Of a stretch of 64,000 nt of DNA, positions 37,945 through 46,937 are shown piece by piece. The position numbers were made by a program, and so were the translations under genes. Positions within the stretch are counted from its first letter, which is position 1; every line of letters begins with the position of its first letter. The notes beneath the pieces are model-generated. The model ran no database searches. It was not told where the DNA came from and saw only the letters and a list, made by a program, of their open reading frames with translations. The stretch is from Bordetella sp. BOR01 (lineage in GTDB: Bacteria > Pseudomonadota > Gammaproteobacteria > Burkholderiales > Burkholderiaceae_B), in contig NZ_JAHUWT010000005.1 in assembly GCF_019218885.1 (NCBI RefSeq), positions 368,919 through 432,918 of the forward strand, given 5' to 3'.

Positions 37945-40536
37945 TTAGACCTCGATGACGTCCGCCACGTCTTTATAGTCGGCGATCTTGTCGAAATTCA
38001 GGTACTGGTAGATCTGGTCGCCGCTCTGGTTGATGACGCCCATGTCGGCCATGTACTCGTCCTTGGTCGGGATACGGCCCAGGCGCGAGCAGATGGCGGC
38101 CAGTTCGGCCGAACCCAGGTACACGTTGGTGTTCTTGCCCAACCGGTTGGGGAAGTTGCGCGTGCTGGTCGACATGACGGTGGCGCCTTCGCGCACCTGG
38201 GCTTGGTTGCCCATGCACAGCGAGCAGCCCGGCATTTCGGTGCGGGCGCCGGCGGTGCCGAACACACCGTAATGGCCTTCCTCGGTAAGCTGCTGCGCGT
38301 CCATCTTGGTGGGCGGCGCCACCCACAGCTTGACCGGGATATCGCGCTTGCCTTCCAGCAGCTTCGATGCCGCGCGGAAGTGGCCGATGTTGGTCATGCA
38401 GCTGCCGATGAATACCTCGTCGATCTTGGCGCCGGCCACATCCGACAAGGTCTTCACGTCGTCGGGATCGTTCGGGCAGGCCACGATGGGTTCATGGATG
38501 CCGGCCAGGTCGATTTCGATGACCGCCGCGTATTCGGCGTCGGCATCGGGCTCGAGCAGCTTGGGATCGGCCAGCCACGCTTCCATGGCCTTGATGCGGC
38601 GGCCCAGCGAGCGCTCGTCTTCATAGCCGTTGGCGATCATCCACTTCAGCATCACGATGTTGCTGTTGATGTATTCGATGATCGGTTCTTTGTTCAGGCG
38701 CACCGCGCAGCCGGCGGCCGAGCGTTCGGCCGAGGCGTCGGACAGTTCGAATGCCTGTTCCACCTTCAGGTCGGGCAGGCCCTCGATTTCCAGGATGCGG
38801 CCCGAGAAAATGTTCTTCTTGCCTTGCTTGGCCACGGTCAGCAGCCCTTGCTTGATGGCATACAACGGAATGGCATTGACCAGGTCGCGCAGCGTGACGC
38901 CGGGCTGCATCTTGCCCTTGAAGCGCACCAGCACCGATTCCGGCATGTCCAGCGGCATGACGCCGGTGGCGGCCGCGAAGGCCACCAGGCCCGAGCCGGC
39001 CGGGAACGAAATGCCGATGGGGAAGCGCGTGTGCGAATCGCCGCCGGTGCCCACGGTGTCGGGCAACAGCATGCGGTTCAGCCACGAGTGGATCACGCCG
39101 TCGCCCGGACGCAGCGAAATACCGCCGCGCGTGCTGATGAACTGGGGCAGCGAATGGTGCGTCTTCACGTCCACGGGCTTGGGGTAGGCTGCCGTGTGGC
39201 AGAACGACTGCATGACCAGGTCGGCCGAGAAGCCCAGGCAGGCCAGGTCTTTGAGTTCGTCGCGGGTCATGGGGCCGGTGGTGTCCTGGCTGCCCACCGA
39301 GGTCATGCGCGGTTCGCAATAGGTACCCGCGCGCACGCCCTGGCCTTCGGGCAGGCCGCAGGCCCGGCCCACCATCTTCTGGGCCAGCGTATAGCCGCGG
39401 CCCGAATCGACCGGATTCTTGGGCAGGCGGAACAGCGTCGAGGGCGCCAGGCCCAGCGCTTCGCGCGCCTTCGAGGTCAGGCCGCGGCCGATGATCAGGG
39501 GAATGCGGCCGCCGGCGCGCACTTCGTCGAACAGCACGTCGGACTTGACCTGGAATTCGGCGATGACTTCGCCGTTTTTCAGAGCCTTGCCTTCATAGGG
39601 GCGCAGTTCGACCACGTCGCCCATTTCCATCTTGGAGACGTCCAGCTCGATGGGCAGGGCACCCGCGTCTTCCATGGTGTTGTAGAAGATGGGAGCAATC
39701 TTGTTGCCCAGGCAGACGCCGCCAAAGCGCTTGTTCGGCACGAAGGGGATGTCTTCGCCGGTGAACCACAGCACCGAATTGGTGGCCGACTTGCGCGACG
39801 AGCCGGTGCCCACCACGTCGCCCACGTAGGCGACCAGATGGCCCTTTTCTTTCAGCGTTTCGATGAACTGCACCGGGCCGCGTTTGCCGTCTTCCTCGGG
39901 TTCGAACGCGGCGCCATCGCGCTTGTTCTTCAGCATGGCCAGCGCGTGCATGGGAATGTCGGGGCGCGTGGTGGCGTCGGGGGCGGGTGACAGGTCGTCG
40001 GTGTTGGTTTCGCCCGGCACCTTGAAGACGGTGATGGTCAGGCTTTCGGGCAATTCGGGGCGGCTGGTGAACCATTCGGCGTCGGCCCAGCTTTGCAGCA
40101 CGGCGCGCGCGTGGGCGTTGCCCTTGTCGGCCTTTTCCTTCACGTCGTGGAAGGCGTCGAACATCAGCAGGGTCTTCTTCAGCCCTTCCGCGGCGATGGT
40201 GCCGATTTCGGCGTCATCCAGCAGTTCGACCAGCGGGCCGATGTTGTAGCCGCCCAGCATGGTGCCCAGCAGTTCGGTCGCCTTGGCCCGGCTGATCAAC
40301 GTACACGATTCCTTGCCCAGCGCCACGGCGGCCAGGTACGAGGCCTTGACCTTGGCGGCGTCGTCCACGCCGGCCGGCACGCGGTGGGTCAGCAGTTCCA
40401 GCAGGTGGTCTGCTTCGCCGGCGGGCGGGTTCTTCAGCAGTTCGATCAGGTCGGCGGTTTGTTGAGCCGAGAGCGGCAGCGGGGGAATACCCAGCGCCGC
40501 GCGTTCGGCGACGTGTTGGCGATACGTTTCCAGCAT
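37945..40536 (-). CDS. acnB: Aconitate hydratase B (bifunctional 2-methylisocitrate dehydratase)
   Basis: An 863-residue AcnB, the main TCA-cycle aconitase in many proteobacteria, also able to act in the methylcitrate cycle. The N-terminal HEAT-like domain ([15 protein letters not shown]) precedes the swivel domain ([22 protein letters not shown]), and Fe-S motifs [12 protein letters not shown] and [12 protein letters not shown] are intact. The true start is the ATG at 40536; the open frame extends 49 codons upstream through the operator and is rejected. The promoter carries the same 21-bp palindrome as acnA. Confidence 0.97.
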   Translation of the reverse strand: MLETYRQHVAERAALGIPPLPLSAQQTADLIELLKNPPAGEADHLLELLTHRVPAGVDDAAKVKASYLAAVALGKESCTLISRAKATELLGTMLGGYNIGPLVELLDDAEIGTIAAEGLKKTLLMFDAFHDVKEKADKGNAHARAVLQSWADAEWFTSRPELPESLTITVFKVPGETNTDDLSPAPDATTRPDIPMHALAMLKNKRDGAAFEPEEDGKRGPVQFIETLKEKGHLVAYVGDVVGTGSSRKSATNSVLWFTGEDIPFVPNKRFGGVCLGNKIAPIFYNTMEDAGALPIELDVSKMEMGDVVELRPYEGKALKNGEVIAEFQVKSDVLFDEVRAGGRIPLIIGRGLTSKAREALGLAPSTLFRLPKNPVDSGRGYTLAQKMVGRACGLPEGQGVRAGTYCEPRMTSVGSQDTTGPMTRDELKDLACLGFSADLVMQSFCHTAAYPKPVDVKTHHSLPQFISTRGGISLRPGDGVIHSWLNRMLLPDTVGTGGDSHTRFPIGISFPAGSGLVAFAAATGVMPLDMPESVLVRFKGKMQPGVTLRDLVNAIPLYAIKQGLLTVAKQGKKNIFSGRILEIEGLPDLKVEQAFELSDASAERSAAGCAVRLNKEPIIEYINSNIVMLKWMIANGYEDERSLGRRIKAMEAWLADPKLLEPDADAEYAAVIEIDLAGIHEPIVACPNDPDDVKTLSDVAGAKIDEVFIGSCMTNIGHFRAASKLLEGKRDIPVKLWVAPPTKMDAQQLTEEGHYGVFGTAGARTEMPGCSLCMGNQAQVREGATVMSTSTRNFPNRLGKNTNVYLGSAELAAICSRLGRIPTKDEYMADMGVINQSGDQIYQYLNFDKIADYKDVADVIEV

Positions 40537-40615
40537 GGGAAGGCCTTGCGTAAAGTCGGGTTGCGGGAAGGGTTGTTGGCAGGGATTGTAGAGGGTGCAC
40601 GGGGCTGGAGCAAGT

Positions 40616-40636
40616 GTCTTATATCTTATATAAGAC
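40616..40636. promoter_or_regulatory. 21-bp palindromic operator of acnB
   Basis: Arms GTCTTATAT and ATATAAGAC flank CTT, 79 bp upstream of the acnB ATG and 50 bp upstream of the divergent exonuclease gene. With flanks, 26 bp (40615-40640) are identical to the acnA leader. It could also affect the exonuclease gene. Confidence 0.75.
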
Positions 40637-40686
40637 TTGATGGACGACTGGCTGCGCGCGTACAACAGCGAACCGGCCCGCATACA

Positions 40687-41355
40687 ATGTCCGCCTTATT
40701 GTCCCGACTTGCCATGCACTACTTCCGCCGCCGCTACTCCACGCCCAACCCGCACCTGGACCACGACCCCTTCGCGCCGCCCCGGCCCGCGCAGGCGCCG
40801 CCGTCGCGAGCGGTCCGGCATCGGTCGGCCCTGCAGGCACTGGACGGCGCGTTCGCCGTGGCCGATTTGGAAACCACCGGCTTGTCCACCGCCAGTTGCG
40901 AGATACTGGAATTTGCCGCGGTACACGTGGCGCCCGACGGCACGATCGAGCGCGAGTTTTCGCAGGTGGTGCGCACCTGCGGGCCGGTACCGTCTTTCAT
41001 CACCCGCCTGACTGGCATCACCCAGGCCGAAGTCGATGGCCGGGGTGTTCCGGTGGCCGAGGCATTTCCGGCGTTCCTGGCCTTCCTGGCCGATACACCG
41101 GTGTTTTTCCATAACGCGTCGTTTGACTGCCGTTTCCTGCAGGCGGCCGCCTTGCATACCGGCCTGCCGTTCGGCAACGCCACGCACTGCACCCTGCAAT
41201 TGGCCCGCCAGGCCTGGCCCGAGCTGCCTTCGCACAAGCTGCAGGTGCTGGCGCGCCACGTCGGGGCGGCCGACCCCACCCACCGGGCGCTGGCCGATGT
41301 CCGCAGCACGGTGGCCGTGGCGCTGGCTGCGCGCCGCAAGCTGGCCGGCCTGTAA
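40687..41355 (+). CDS. DnaQ-like 3'-5' exonuclease
   Basis: A 222-residue DEDDh-type exonuclease domain protein. Motifs: Exo[11 protein letters not shown], Exo[12 protein letters not shown] and ExoIII HRALADV. After a basic N-terminus of about 50 residues the domain fills the protein; there is no GIY-YIG or BRCT extension. It resembles polymerase III epsilon-like proofreading proteins but is probably not the replicative DnaQ. The start at 40687 is the first ATG; the ATG at 40714 is an alternative. Confidence 0.88.
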   Translation: MSALLSRLAMHYFRRRYSTPNPHLDHDPFAPPRPAQAPPSRAVRHRSALQALDGAFAVADLETTGLSTASCEILEFAAVHVAPDGTIEREFSQVVRTCGPVPSFITRLTGITQAEVDGRGVPVAEAFPAFLAFLADTPVFFHNASFDCRFLQAAALHTGLPFGNATHCTLQLARQAWPELPSHKLQVLARHVGAADPTHRALADVRSTVAVALAARRKLAGL

Positions 41356-41384
41356 ATACCCCGGCGCCAACCTTGTCCGCAGGG

Positions 41385-42365
41385 TTATTGCACGTCGGAC
41401 TGCAGGCTGCGGGCAAGCTTGCCCCAGACATCCTGTTCTTTTTTCAGTATTTCCGTGTAGGCAGCGGCGTCGCCGGGCTCGGGGTACACCCCCAGCTCGC
41501 GGATTCGCGCGACCAGGTCGGGCTGTTGCATGGCCTCGATGACGGCGCGGCCGAGAATGGCCACTTCGTCTGGCGTCATGTCCTTGGGCCCCATGACGCC
41601 GAATCCGCCCACGGCCTCCAGTCCGGGAATGGCGTCCTTGCCCAGGGGAATCGACTCCATCCCCGCCAGTTTTTCGTGGGCAAGTATGGCCAGCGGCACC
41701 ACGCGATCGCCCTGCAGCATGGGTTGCATCACGCTGACCGCATCCGCATAGAACTGCGCGTCGCCGGTTACCAGCGCGGCCAGCGTCTTGCCTGGATTGC
41801 CGAATGACACCGACGAATACGCCATGTCATTCATGCGCGCGGTGCGTTCCTGCGCCATGTTCGACATCGTGCCGGGGCCGGCATGCGCAAAGACAGGGGG
41901 GTAGGGCTGCTTCTTCGAGTATTCCCTGGCTTCGGCCAGCGATTTCACCTGCGTCAGCGGCGAGGCCACCACCATCATCGGCGTGTAGCCGAGATTGGCG
42001 ACCGGCGTGAAGTCCCGCAGGGCGTCGAAGTTCGCTGCCTTATTGGTCACGGGCAAGACCGCGGCAACCGAGGTCACCATCATGATGAAGGCATGATGAT
42101 CCGAGACATTCTGCAATTGCCGCACGGCGATGACGCCGCCCGCACCCGGCCGGTTTTCCACAATGACGGGCTGCTTCAGTATGGCGGCCATTTTCTCTGC
42201 AAGGGCGCGCGCGAAGACGTCGGGTGAGCCGCCGGGATTGCCCGGAACAATGAAGCGCAGCGGCTTGGTGGGCCAGGTTTCCGGTGCCTCGGCGGCCGCA
42301 GGGCCACATGTGGACCCCATGACAAAGACAAGAGCACAGGCAAGGGCAGGGCGCAGGAATTTCAT
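41385..42365 (-). CDS. Bug-family tripartite tricarboxylate receptor
   Basis: A 326-residue periplasmic binding protein with signal peptide (LACALVFVMGSTCGPAAAEA) and motifs WPTKPLRFIVPGNPGGSPDVFARAL and KQPVIVENRPGAGGVIAVRQL; the PADGYT position is altered (NVSDHHAFI) and the VPYKG loop reads VSFGNPGKTLAAL, so this member is divergent. It is transcribed away from the GntR-aromatic operon and shares its TGCATGCA-containing intergenic region, so it likely imports the aromatic acid or a metabolite. Confidence 0.88.
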   Translation of the reverse strand: MKFLRPALACALVFVMGSTCGPAAAEAPETWPTKPLRFIVPGNPGGSPDVFARALAEKMAAILKQPVIVENRPGAGGVIAVRQLQNVSDHHAFIMMVTSVAAVLPVTNKAANFDALRDFTPVANLGYTPMMVVASPLTQVKSLAEAREYSKKQPYPPVFAHAGPGTMSNMAQERTARMNDMAYSSVSFGNPGKTLAALVTGDAQFYADAVSVMQPMLQGDRVVPLAILAHEKLAGMESIPLGKDAIPGLEAVGGFGVMGPKDMTPDEVAILGRAVIEAMQQPDLVARIRELGVYPEPGDAAAYTEILKKEQDVWGKLARSLQSDVQ

Positions 42366-42452
42366 GATGTCTCCAGGGATGGGCTGTTTTTGTGGCTCGG
42401 TGAAATCAAGGCCTGGCTTGGCCGGGCGCCGAATCGTCCCAGCAAAGGCCTA

Positions 42453-42466
42453 AATTGCATGCAATT
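42453..42466. promoter_or_regulatory. TGCATGCA operator, site 1
   Basis: AATTGCATGCAATT is a perfect 14-bp palindrome, the best copy of four related sites around the GntR gene. It lies 88 bp before the Bug start, on its promoter side. Confidence 0.65.
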
Positions 42467-42515
42467 GTGCAAGTGTAATGAGTGTTGATGCAAAAAAACC
42501 AGTCTTTTTTGATAT

Positions 42516-42527
42516 ATTGCATGCATT
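42516..42527. promoter_or_regulatory. TGCATGCA operator, site 2
   Basis: ATTGCATGCATT carries the TGCATGCA core, 63 bp (six helical turns) from site 1 centre to centre, compatible with co-operative binding or looping. Confidence 0.55.
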
Positions 42528-42677
42528 AAGGAAGTTGCCAGGTGGTGGCCCTGGTTTGCCGGCAACCCTTCTTGATGCCACATACGGCACAATACGAACG
42601 CTGTATCAGAGAAAAATGGGTGAATGCGCCAGGCGCGTCCCGGACTTCTCGTACTCCGTATGTTGGATTGAGGTCAC

Positions 42678-43448
42678 ATGGCTACCCAGATAATCAAAGT
42701 TGTCGATGAGCTCCGAGAGGCCATCATTTCTGGCGCCCTGCAACCGGGCGAGCGCATCATCGAACTTCAGTTCTCCGCCAAGCTGGGCGTTTCTCGCACA
42801 CCGCTGCGCCTGGCCCTTGCCGAACTGGAGCGCGAGGGCCTGCTCGAGCGGCGGTCCTCGCGCGGTTTTCGCGTGCGCGCCTTTTCGGCCAACGAAATCG
42901 CCGATGCCATCGAGGTGCGCGGCGCGCTGGAAGGCATGGCGGCGCGGCTGGTGGCCGAGCGCGGCCTCGACAGCGAGTCGGACGCCTTGATGAAGGCGTC
43001 GGTCGAAAAGGGCTGGGCGCTCATGAAACATCCGTCGGGCAAGATCGACGCATTTGCCTGGCGTACCGTCAACGCGGAATTCCACGCCGTGCTGGTGGCG
43101 GCCTGCGGCAATCGCGCGCTCGAGGCAGCCATTGCCGCGAACAACAACGTCGCTTTTTCCGGGCCGGGCGCGCTGGCCTTGCAGCATTACCCCGATGACA
43201 GCGACCTGGCCCTGCTGCGGCGTGCCCAGGAAGACCATGAAGCCGTCTACCTGGCGCTGAAGATGCGCCAGGGCGGGCGCGCCGAAGGCCTGATGAAAGA
43301 GCACGCGTGGCGCAGCAGCGCAAATCGCAGGATGAAAATGGCAGCCATCCGTGCCGCCGGAGCAGGTGCGGCGACACCCGCCACGACGCGGGAATCCGCC
43401 GATGAGTCCCAGGCTTGCCCGCGCGAATGCATGCAAGACCCCTCCTAG
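42678..43448 (+). CDS. GntR-family regulator (FCD type) of the aromatic operon
   Basis: A 256-residue regulator: winged helix VVDELREAIISGALQPGERIIELQFSAKLGVSRTPLRLALAELEREGLLERRSSRGFRV, then an FCD helical domain (IEVRGALEGMAARLVAERG, AEFHAVLVAACGNRALEAAI). The C-terminal 30 residues are low complexity. Its gene is flanked on both sides by TGCATGCA sites that probably are its operators, linking it to the divergent Bug gene and the downstream dioxygenase operon. Confidence 0.9.
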   Translation: MATQIIKVVDELREAIISGALQPGERIIELQFSAKLGVSRTPLRLALAELEREGLLERRSSRGFRVRAFSANEIADAIEVRGALEGMAARLVAERGLDSESDALMKASVEKGWALMKHPSGKIDAFAWRTVNAEFHAVLVAACGNRALEAAIAANNNVAFSGPGALALQHYPDDSDLALLRRAQEDHEAVYLALKMRQGGRAEGLMKEHAWRSSANRRMKMAAIRAAGAGAATPATTRESADESQACPRECMQDPS

Positions 43449-43588
43449 GTCGACCAGGCGCTTGAGCCGCTAGCGCCTCCCCACCGCGCAATGCCGATTG
43501 CGCGCATTCACGCACGCCTGCACATCCCCATCTGTCATTGAATCCGCTCCTCTCGCAGACGGGTGTTTGTCGTCGTCCAATCCATTAA

Positions 43589-43596
43589 TGCATGCA
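43589..43596. promoter_or_regulatory. TGCATGCA operator, site 3
   Basis: AATGCATGCAATT context (43587-43599), just upstream of a possible promoter for the aromatic operon: TTGGGA at 43613-43618 and TACATT at 43637-43642, spacer 18 bp. Confidence 0.55.
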
Positions 43597-43650
43597 ATTT
43601 TATAAAAATATCTTGGGATTCTGGTGTTTTGAGTGCTACATTTCACTCCA

Positions 43651-43660
43651 TTGCACGCAA
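43651..43660. promoter_or_regulatory. TGCATGCA-like operator, site 4
   Basis: TTGCACGCAA (context ATTGCACGCAATT) differs from the palindrome at one central base. It falls just after the predicted -10 and 25 bp before the GTG start of the FAH gene, suiting repression. Confidence 0.45.
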
Positions 43661-43685
43661 TTTATATTTTTAGAAGGCATCGCCC

Positions 43686-44582
43686 GTGAGATTGATCAGC
43701 TATCGCCAGTCGACGAACTCCCCCAAGTCGACGATGGAAGGATGGGGTGTGCTGGACGCGAACGACGTCATTCCCATGGCAGATGCCTGGCCCACGCTGC
43801 GCGATGCCCTGGCCAGCGGCAACCACGCCATAGAAGACCGGCTTGCCCGCTCGCGGGCCGATCGCATCGCGTTGAGTTCAGTCAGCTTGCTGCCGCCGGT
43901 CACGCGCCCGGGCAAGATCTTCTGTGTGGGGGTCAACTACGGCCGCCATGCCGCTGAAGCCGGACGCGAGCTTCCTTCGCAGCCGTCAGTGTTCGTGCGC
44001 CACATCCAGTCTTTTGTCGGCCACGGGGGCCATACCATCAGGCCGTGGCTCTCGGACCGCTACGACTTCGAGGCCGAATTGGCGGTCGTGATCGGGCGCG
44101 GCGGCCGCCACATCCAGGAAACAGAGGCGATGGATCACGTCGCCGGCTACACCTGTGCCGCAGAGAACTCCGTCCGGGACTTCCAGAAACACAGCACGCA
44201 GGCCACCGCCGGCAAGAATTTCGATGCCAGTGGCGCCCTGGGGCCCTGGATAACGCTGGCCGGCGGCGCACCCAGCCTATCGGACATGCGCGTGATTGGC
44301 CGGCTAAACGGTACCGAGATGCAGAACGGCGCCGTCGCCGACCTGGTCTTTCCGGTTCCGTACCTGATTGCCTATCTCAGCAGTTTCGCCACGCTGGAAC
44401 CGGGCGACCTGATTCTTACCGGCACTCCGGAAGGTGTCGGCTCGGCACGCAAGCCGCCGGTATGGATGAAAGAGGGCGACGTCTTCGAAGTCGAGATCGC
44501 GGGGGTAGGGCTGCTTTCGAATACCGTCAGCGACGAGGCCCGGCCCGCGGGCCAGGCAGCCAGCACCAGGAGAGACGCATGA
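43686..44582 (+). CDS. Fumarylacetoacetate hydrolase (FAH) family protein
   Basis: A 298-residue C-C hydrolase, probably splitting an acylpyruvate such as fumarylpyruvate. Core motifs: KIFCVGVNYGRHAAEAG, metal-binding YDFEAELAVVIG (Glu129 and Glu131), and GDLILTGTPEGVG. The usual N-D metal-binding pair in GYTxxND is read here as GYTCAAENSVRDFQ, putting Glu160 in the Asp position. Start is GTG. First structural gene of the aromatic operon; its stop overlaps the next ATG (ATGA). Confidence 0.9.
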   Translation: MRLISYRQSTNSPKSTMEGWGVLDANDVIPMADAWPTLRDALASGNHAIEDRLARSRADRIALSSVSLLPPVTRPGKIFCVGVNYGRHAAEAGRELPSQPSVFVRHIQSFVGHGGHTIRPWLSDRYDFEAELAVVIGRGGRHIQETEAMDHVAGYTCAAENSVRDFQKHSTQATAGKNFDASGALGPWITLAGGAPSLSDMRVIGRLNGTEMQNGAVADLVFPVPYLIAYLSSFATLEPGDLILTGTPEGVGSARKPPVWMKEGDVFEVEIAGVGLLSNTVSDEARPAGQAASTRRDA

Positions 44583-45235
44583 GTGCCGAGGCCGCCGCTG
44601 TAAACGCCGCACTGGGCGATGCCGTATTCATGGACGCCACCGCGTTCCCAGCCAGCATGCTCAATTCGATCATCGCGCCCAGGCCCATCGGGTGGATCAG
44701 TTCCATGTCCGCCGCGGGCCAGGTGAATCTGGCGCCGTTCTCGTATTTCAATGCAATCAGCTCCAAGCCTCCGATGCTGATGTTCACCTGCAACAAGGCG
44801 CTGGATCGTCCGGTCAAGGATACGCTGGCCAACGTGCGCCAGAGCGGGGAGTTTGTCTACAACTTCGTGTCGTTCGAATTGCGCGAGCAAATGAATCGAA
44901 GTTCGGCCCCGCTGCCCCATGGCGCCGACGAGTTCGAGTTCGCCAGTCTATCCAAGGCCCCGAGCGTCATGGTGCGGCCGCCCCGTGTGGCTGACGCGCC
45001 GGTCAACCTGGAATGCAAGGTCGTCCAGATCGTCGACCTGGACCCCGACTGCACCGGCGAGATCTCCAGCTCGGTCATCATCGGCCGGGTTGTCGGCAGC
45101 CATGTCAGGCGCGAATTCATCGACGCGCAAGGCCGCTTCGACCTCGCCAGGGCGGCGCCGCTGACGCGCCTGGGCGGCTTTGCATACAGCGAACTCGGCA
45201 CGCTGTTCGATATTCCACGACCCAAGTTCCCATGA
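44579..45235 (+). CDS. Flavin reductase-like (FMN-binding split-barrel) protein
   Basis: A 218-residue protein of the DIM6/NTAB flavin-reductase-like family: FPASMLNSIIAPRPIGWISSMSAAGQVNLAPFSYFNAISSKPPMLMF is the FMN-binding split barrel. Such proteins bind FMN and either reduce it for a partner or have unrelated roles. Translationally coupled to the FAH gene. The operon has its own ferredoxin reductase, so a role in the dioxygenase electron chain is not obvious. Confidence 0.85.
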   Translation: MSAEAAAVNAALGDAVFMDATAFPASMLNSIIAPRPIGWISSMSAAGQVNLAPFSYFNAISSKPPMLMFTCNKALDRPVKDTLANVRQSGEFVYNFVSFELREQMNRSSAPLPHGADEFEFASLSKAPSVMVRPPRVADAPVNLECKVVQIVDLDPDCTGEISSSVIIGRVVGSHVRREFIDAQGRFDLARAAPLTRLGGFAYSELGTLFDIPRPKFP

Positions 45236-45308
45236 CGGCCGGACAGCGCCGCAGACGATATTCCATCCTACTTCTTGTCATTGACGACGTCACTTCATCG
45301 AGGTTTCC

Positions 45309-46421
45309 ATGAAGCAATCTTCTTCTCGCTTTGTCGATGTGTCCGGCCAGCCCGCTCGCCCACAGACTGCCTGGTCGCCCATTATTGTCACCGGCGAAGA
45401 AATCGCCGCCGAGATCGACCGGCTGGCGTCCGCCCCGCGCCCCGCCAATGGCCGCCGCGCCTCGTTGGTCGTGCATCCGATGGCGACAGCTCCCGGGCGT
45501 GGGTTTGCCCCCGGCATCGACGTCACGGTCAATGTGGTGAATCCCGGCGAGCGCACGACCAACTTGCGCAAGAACTCCAACATGCTCGAGATATGTATTG
45601 CCGGAAGTGGAATCGCCACGGTGGCGGGGCGCGATATCAGGGTGTCCGAGAAAGATGTCTGGAATACGCCGTCGATGCAGGTGCATTCGTATCGCAATGA
45701 CGGGCAGACACCGTGGGTACGCCTGTCGTATTCCAATGCGCCCCTGCTGGAGAAGCTCGAGGTGCACTACCAGGAAGAGTTCGACGGCCCCAGCCCGCCC
45801 GCCGATCTGAAGACCCGCAGGGCAGAGTCCTCGGCGGCGCAGAAATCGGCGCGCGACCTGGCGATGCGCAAACAGCTGACCGAGGAAGGCGCCTGGCTGC
45901 TGGGCTATGAATACCTGATCGACATCGATGTGATCGAGTCCAGATCGCTGCACTGGCCCTGGGAAAAGGTCCGGGAATACCTGCCAGAGGTGAACCAGCT
46001 CGACCTGGCGTACAACGGCCGCCGGCTGTACGTGCTGTACAACCCGGCCACCGAACGGCGCATCGGCACGACGCACAGTTTTTTCGCGACGCTGTCTTCC
46101 ACGCCGCCCAACAGCCATCATGTGCCGCACCGGCACAGTTCGTCGGCGATCAACTACTACCTGCGCGGCCATGGCTACAGCTACGTAGACGGTGAGCGGC
46201 TTACCTGGAAGGCGGGCGATCTGCTGCTTTCGGCGCCCGGCTGGGTCATGCATGCGCATCATACGGTGGACGAGCACACCTCGGCGCTGACGGTGCAGGA
46301 TCACCCGCTGCAAATTGCAATGGAGTCGCTGATCTGGCAAGAGCGCATACAAGAGCCGATCTTGACGCTGGGCAGCCAGAAGGGCTTTGAAAGCAACCGT
46401 GCAGAACTGATGAAAGCGTAA
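45309..46421 (+). CDS. Bicupin protein, gentisate 1,2-dioxygenase-like
   Basis: A 370-residue protein with two cupin domains. The N-terminal cupin (NVVNPGERTTNLRKNSNMLEICIAGSGIATVAGRDI) lacks the His ligands; the C-terminal one has HHVPHRHSSSAINYYLRGHGYSYVDGERLTWKAGDLLLSAPGWVMHAHH, with the 2-His plus third-His pattern of Fe(II) ring-cleaving cupins. This resembles gentisate, 1-hydroxy-2-naphthoate and salicylate 1,2-dioxygenases, although with an altered layout. Located between FAH hydrolase and RHO genes, as expected for ring cleavage of the RHO product. Confidence 0.78.
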   Translation: MKQSSSRFVDVSGQPARPQTAWSPIIVTGEEIAAEIDRLASAPRPANGRRASLVVHPMATAPGRGFAPGIDVTVNVVNPGERTTNLRKNSNMLEICIAGSGIATVAGRDIRVSEKDVWNTPSMQVHSYRNDGQTPWVRLSYSNAPLLEKLEVHYQEEFDGPSPPADLKTRRAESSAAQKSARDLAMRKQLTEEGAWLLGYEYLIDIDVIESRSLHWPWEKVREYLPEVNQLDLAYNGRRLYVLYNPATERRIGTTHSFFATLSSTPPNSHHVPHRHSSSAINYYLRGHGYSYVDGERLTWKAGDLLLSAPGWVMHAHHTVDEHTSALTVQDHPLQIAMESLIWQERIQEPILTLGSQKGFESNRAELMKA

Positions 46422-46434
46422 GGGGAAAATTCCG

Positions 46435-46917
46435 ATGGCACTCGGTTCGATATCTACCTTGCGCAGTGCGCTGCGCGACTTCTACGACGACTACGCCCAT
46501 TGCCTGGATACTTTCGATCTTCAGCGCTGGCCCGATTTCTTCACGGAAGACTGCCGCTATCGCGTACTGAGCGCCGAGAACTATGACGCCGGGCTGCCGC
46601 TGTCGCTCATTTACTGCGACGGGCGCAACATGCTGAAAGACCGGGTGACCGCGTTGAAAGAGACCACGGTCTACGAACCTCGCCATCTGCGTCACTTCGT
46701 GGCGGGCGTCCGTGTGCTTGGGCAGGAAGACGGGCTTATCCGGGCCACCGCCAACTTCATGATTCTTGAAAGCCTGTCCGACCAGGAACCCGTCGTGAAC
46801 ATGGTGGGCCGCTACGTCGATGCGCTCGTCGAAACCGGGCAAGGGTTCCTGCTCAAAGAGCGCTATTGCGTGCACGACAACTACCGCGTGCGCAACTCGC
46901 TGATCATTCCCATCTGA
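46435..46917 (+). CDS. Aromatic-ring-hydroxylating dioxygenase beta subunit
   Basis: A 160-residue small subunit of a Rieske oxygenase (NTF2/cystatin-like fold): LRDFYDDYAHCLDTFDLQRWPDFFTEDCRYRVLSAENYDAGLPLSLIYCDGRNMLKDRV is the conserved core. It has a structural role in alpha3beta3 oxygenases. It precedes the alpha gene, the reverse of the common order. Confidence 0.92.
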   Translation: MALGSISTLRSALRDFYDDYAHCLDTFDLQRWPDFFTEDCRYRVLSAENYDAGLPLSLIYCDGRNMLKDRVTALKETTVYEPRHLRHFVAGVRVLGQEDGLIRATANFMILESLSDQEPVVNMVGRYVDALVETGQGFLLKERYCVHDNYRVRNSLIIPI

Positions 46918-46937
46918 AAGAAGCTTGAGGCTCTGCC

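Larger units (their letters stand above)
42366..42677. promoter_or_regulatory. Divergent control region, Bug / GntR
   Basis: These 312 bp hold no convincing gene. They contain the palindromes at 42453-42466 and 42516-42527 separated by an AT-rich stretch with an A7 and a T6 run. Promoters for both divergent genes must lie here, but no unambiguous -35/-10 pair was identified; TTGATG at 42485 is one candidate -35. Confidence 0.6.

Noticed and set aside
37657..39990. 777-residue plus-strand frame over the amidase end and acnB
   Set aside because: Antisense to acnB and out of frame with the amidase; no family motifs.
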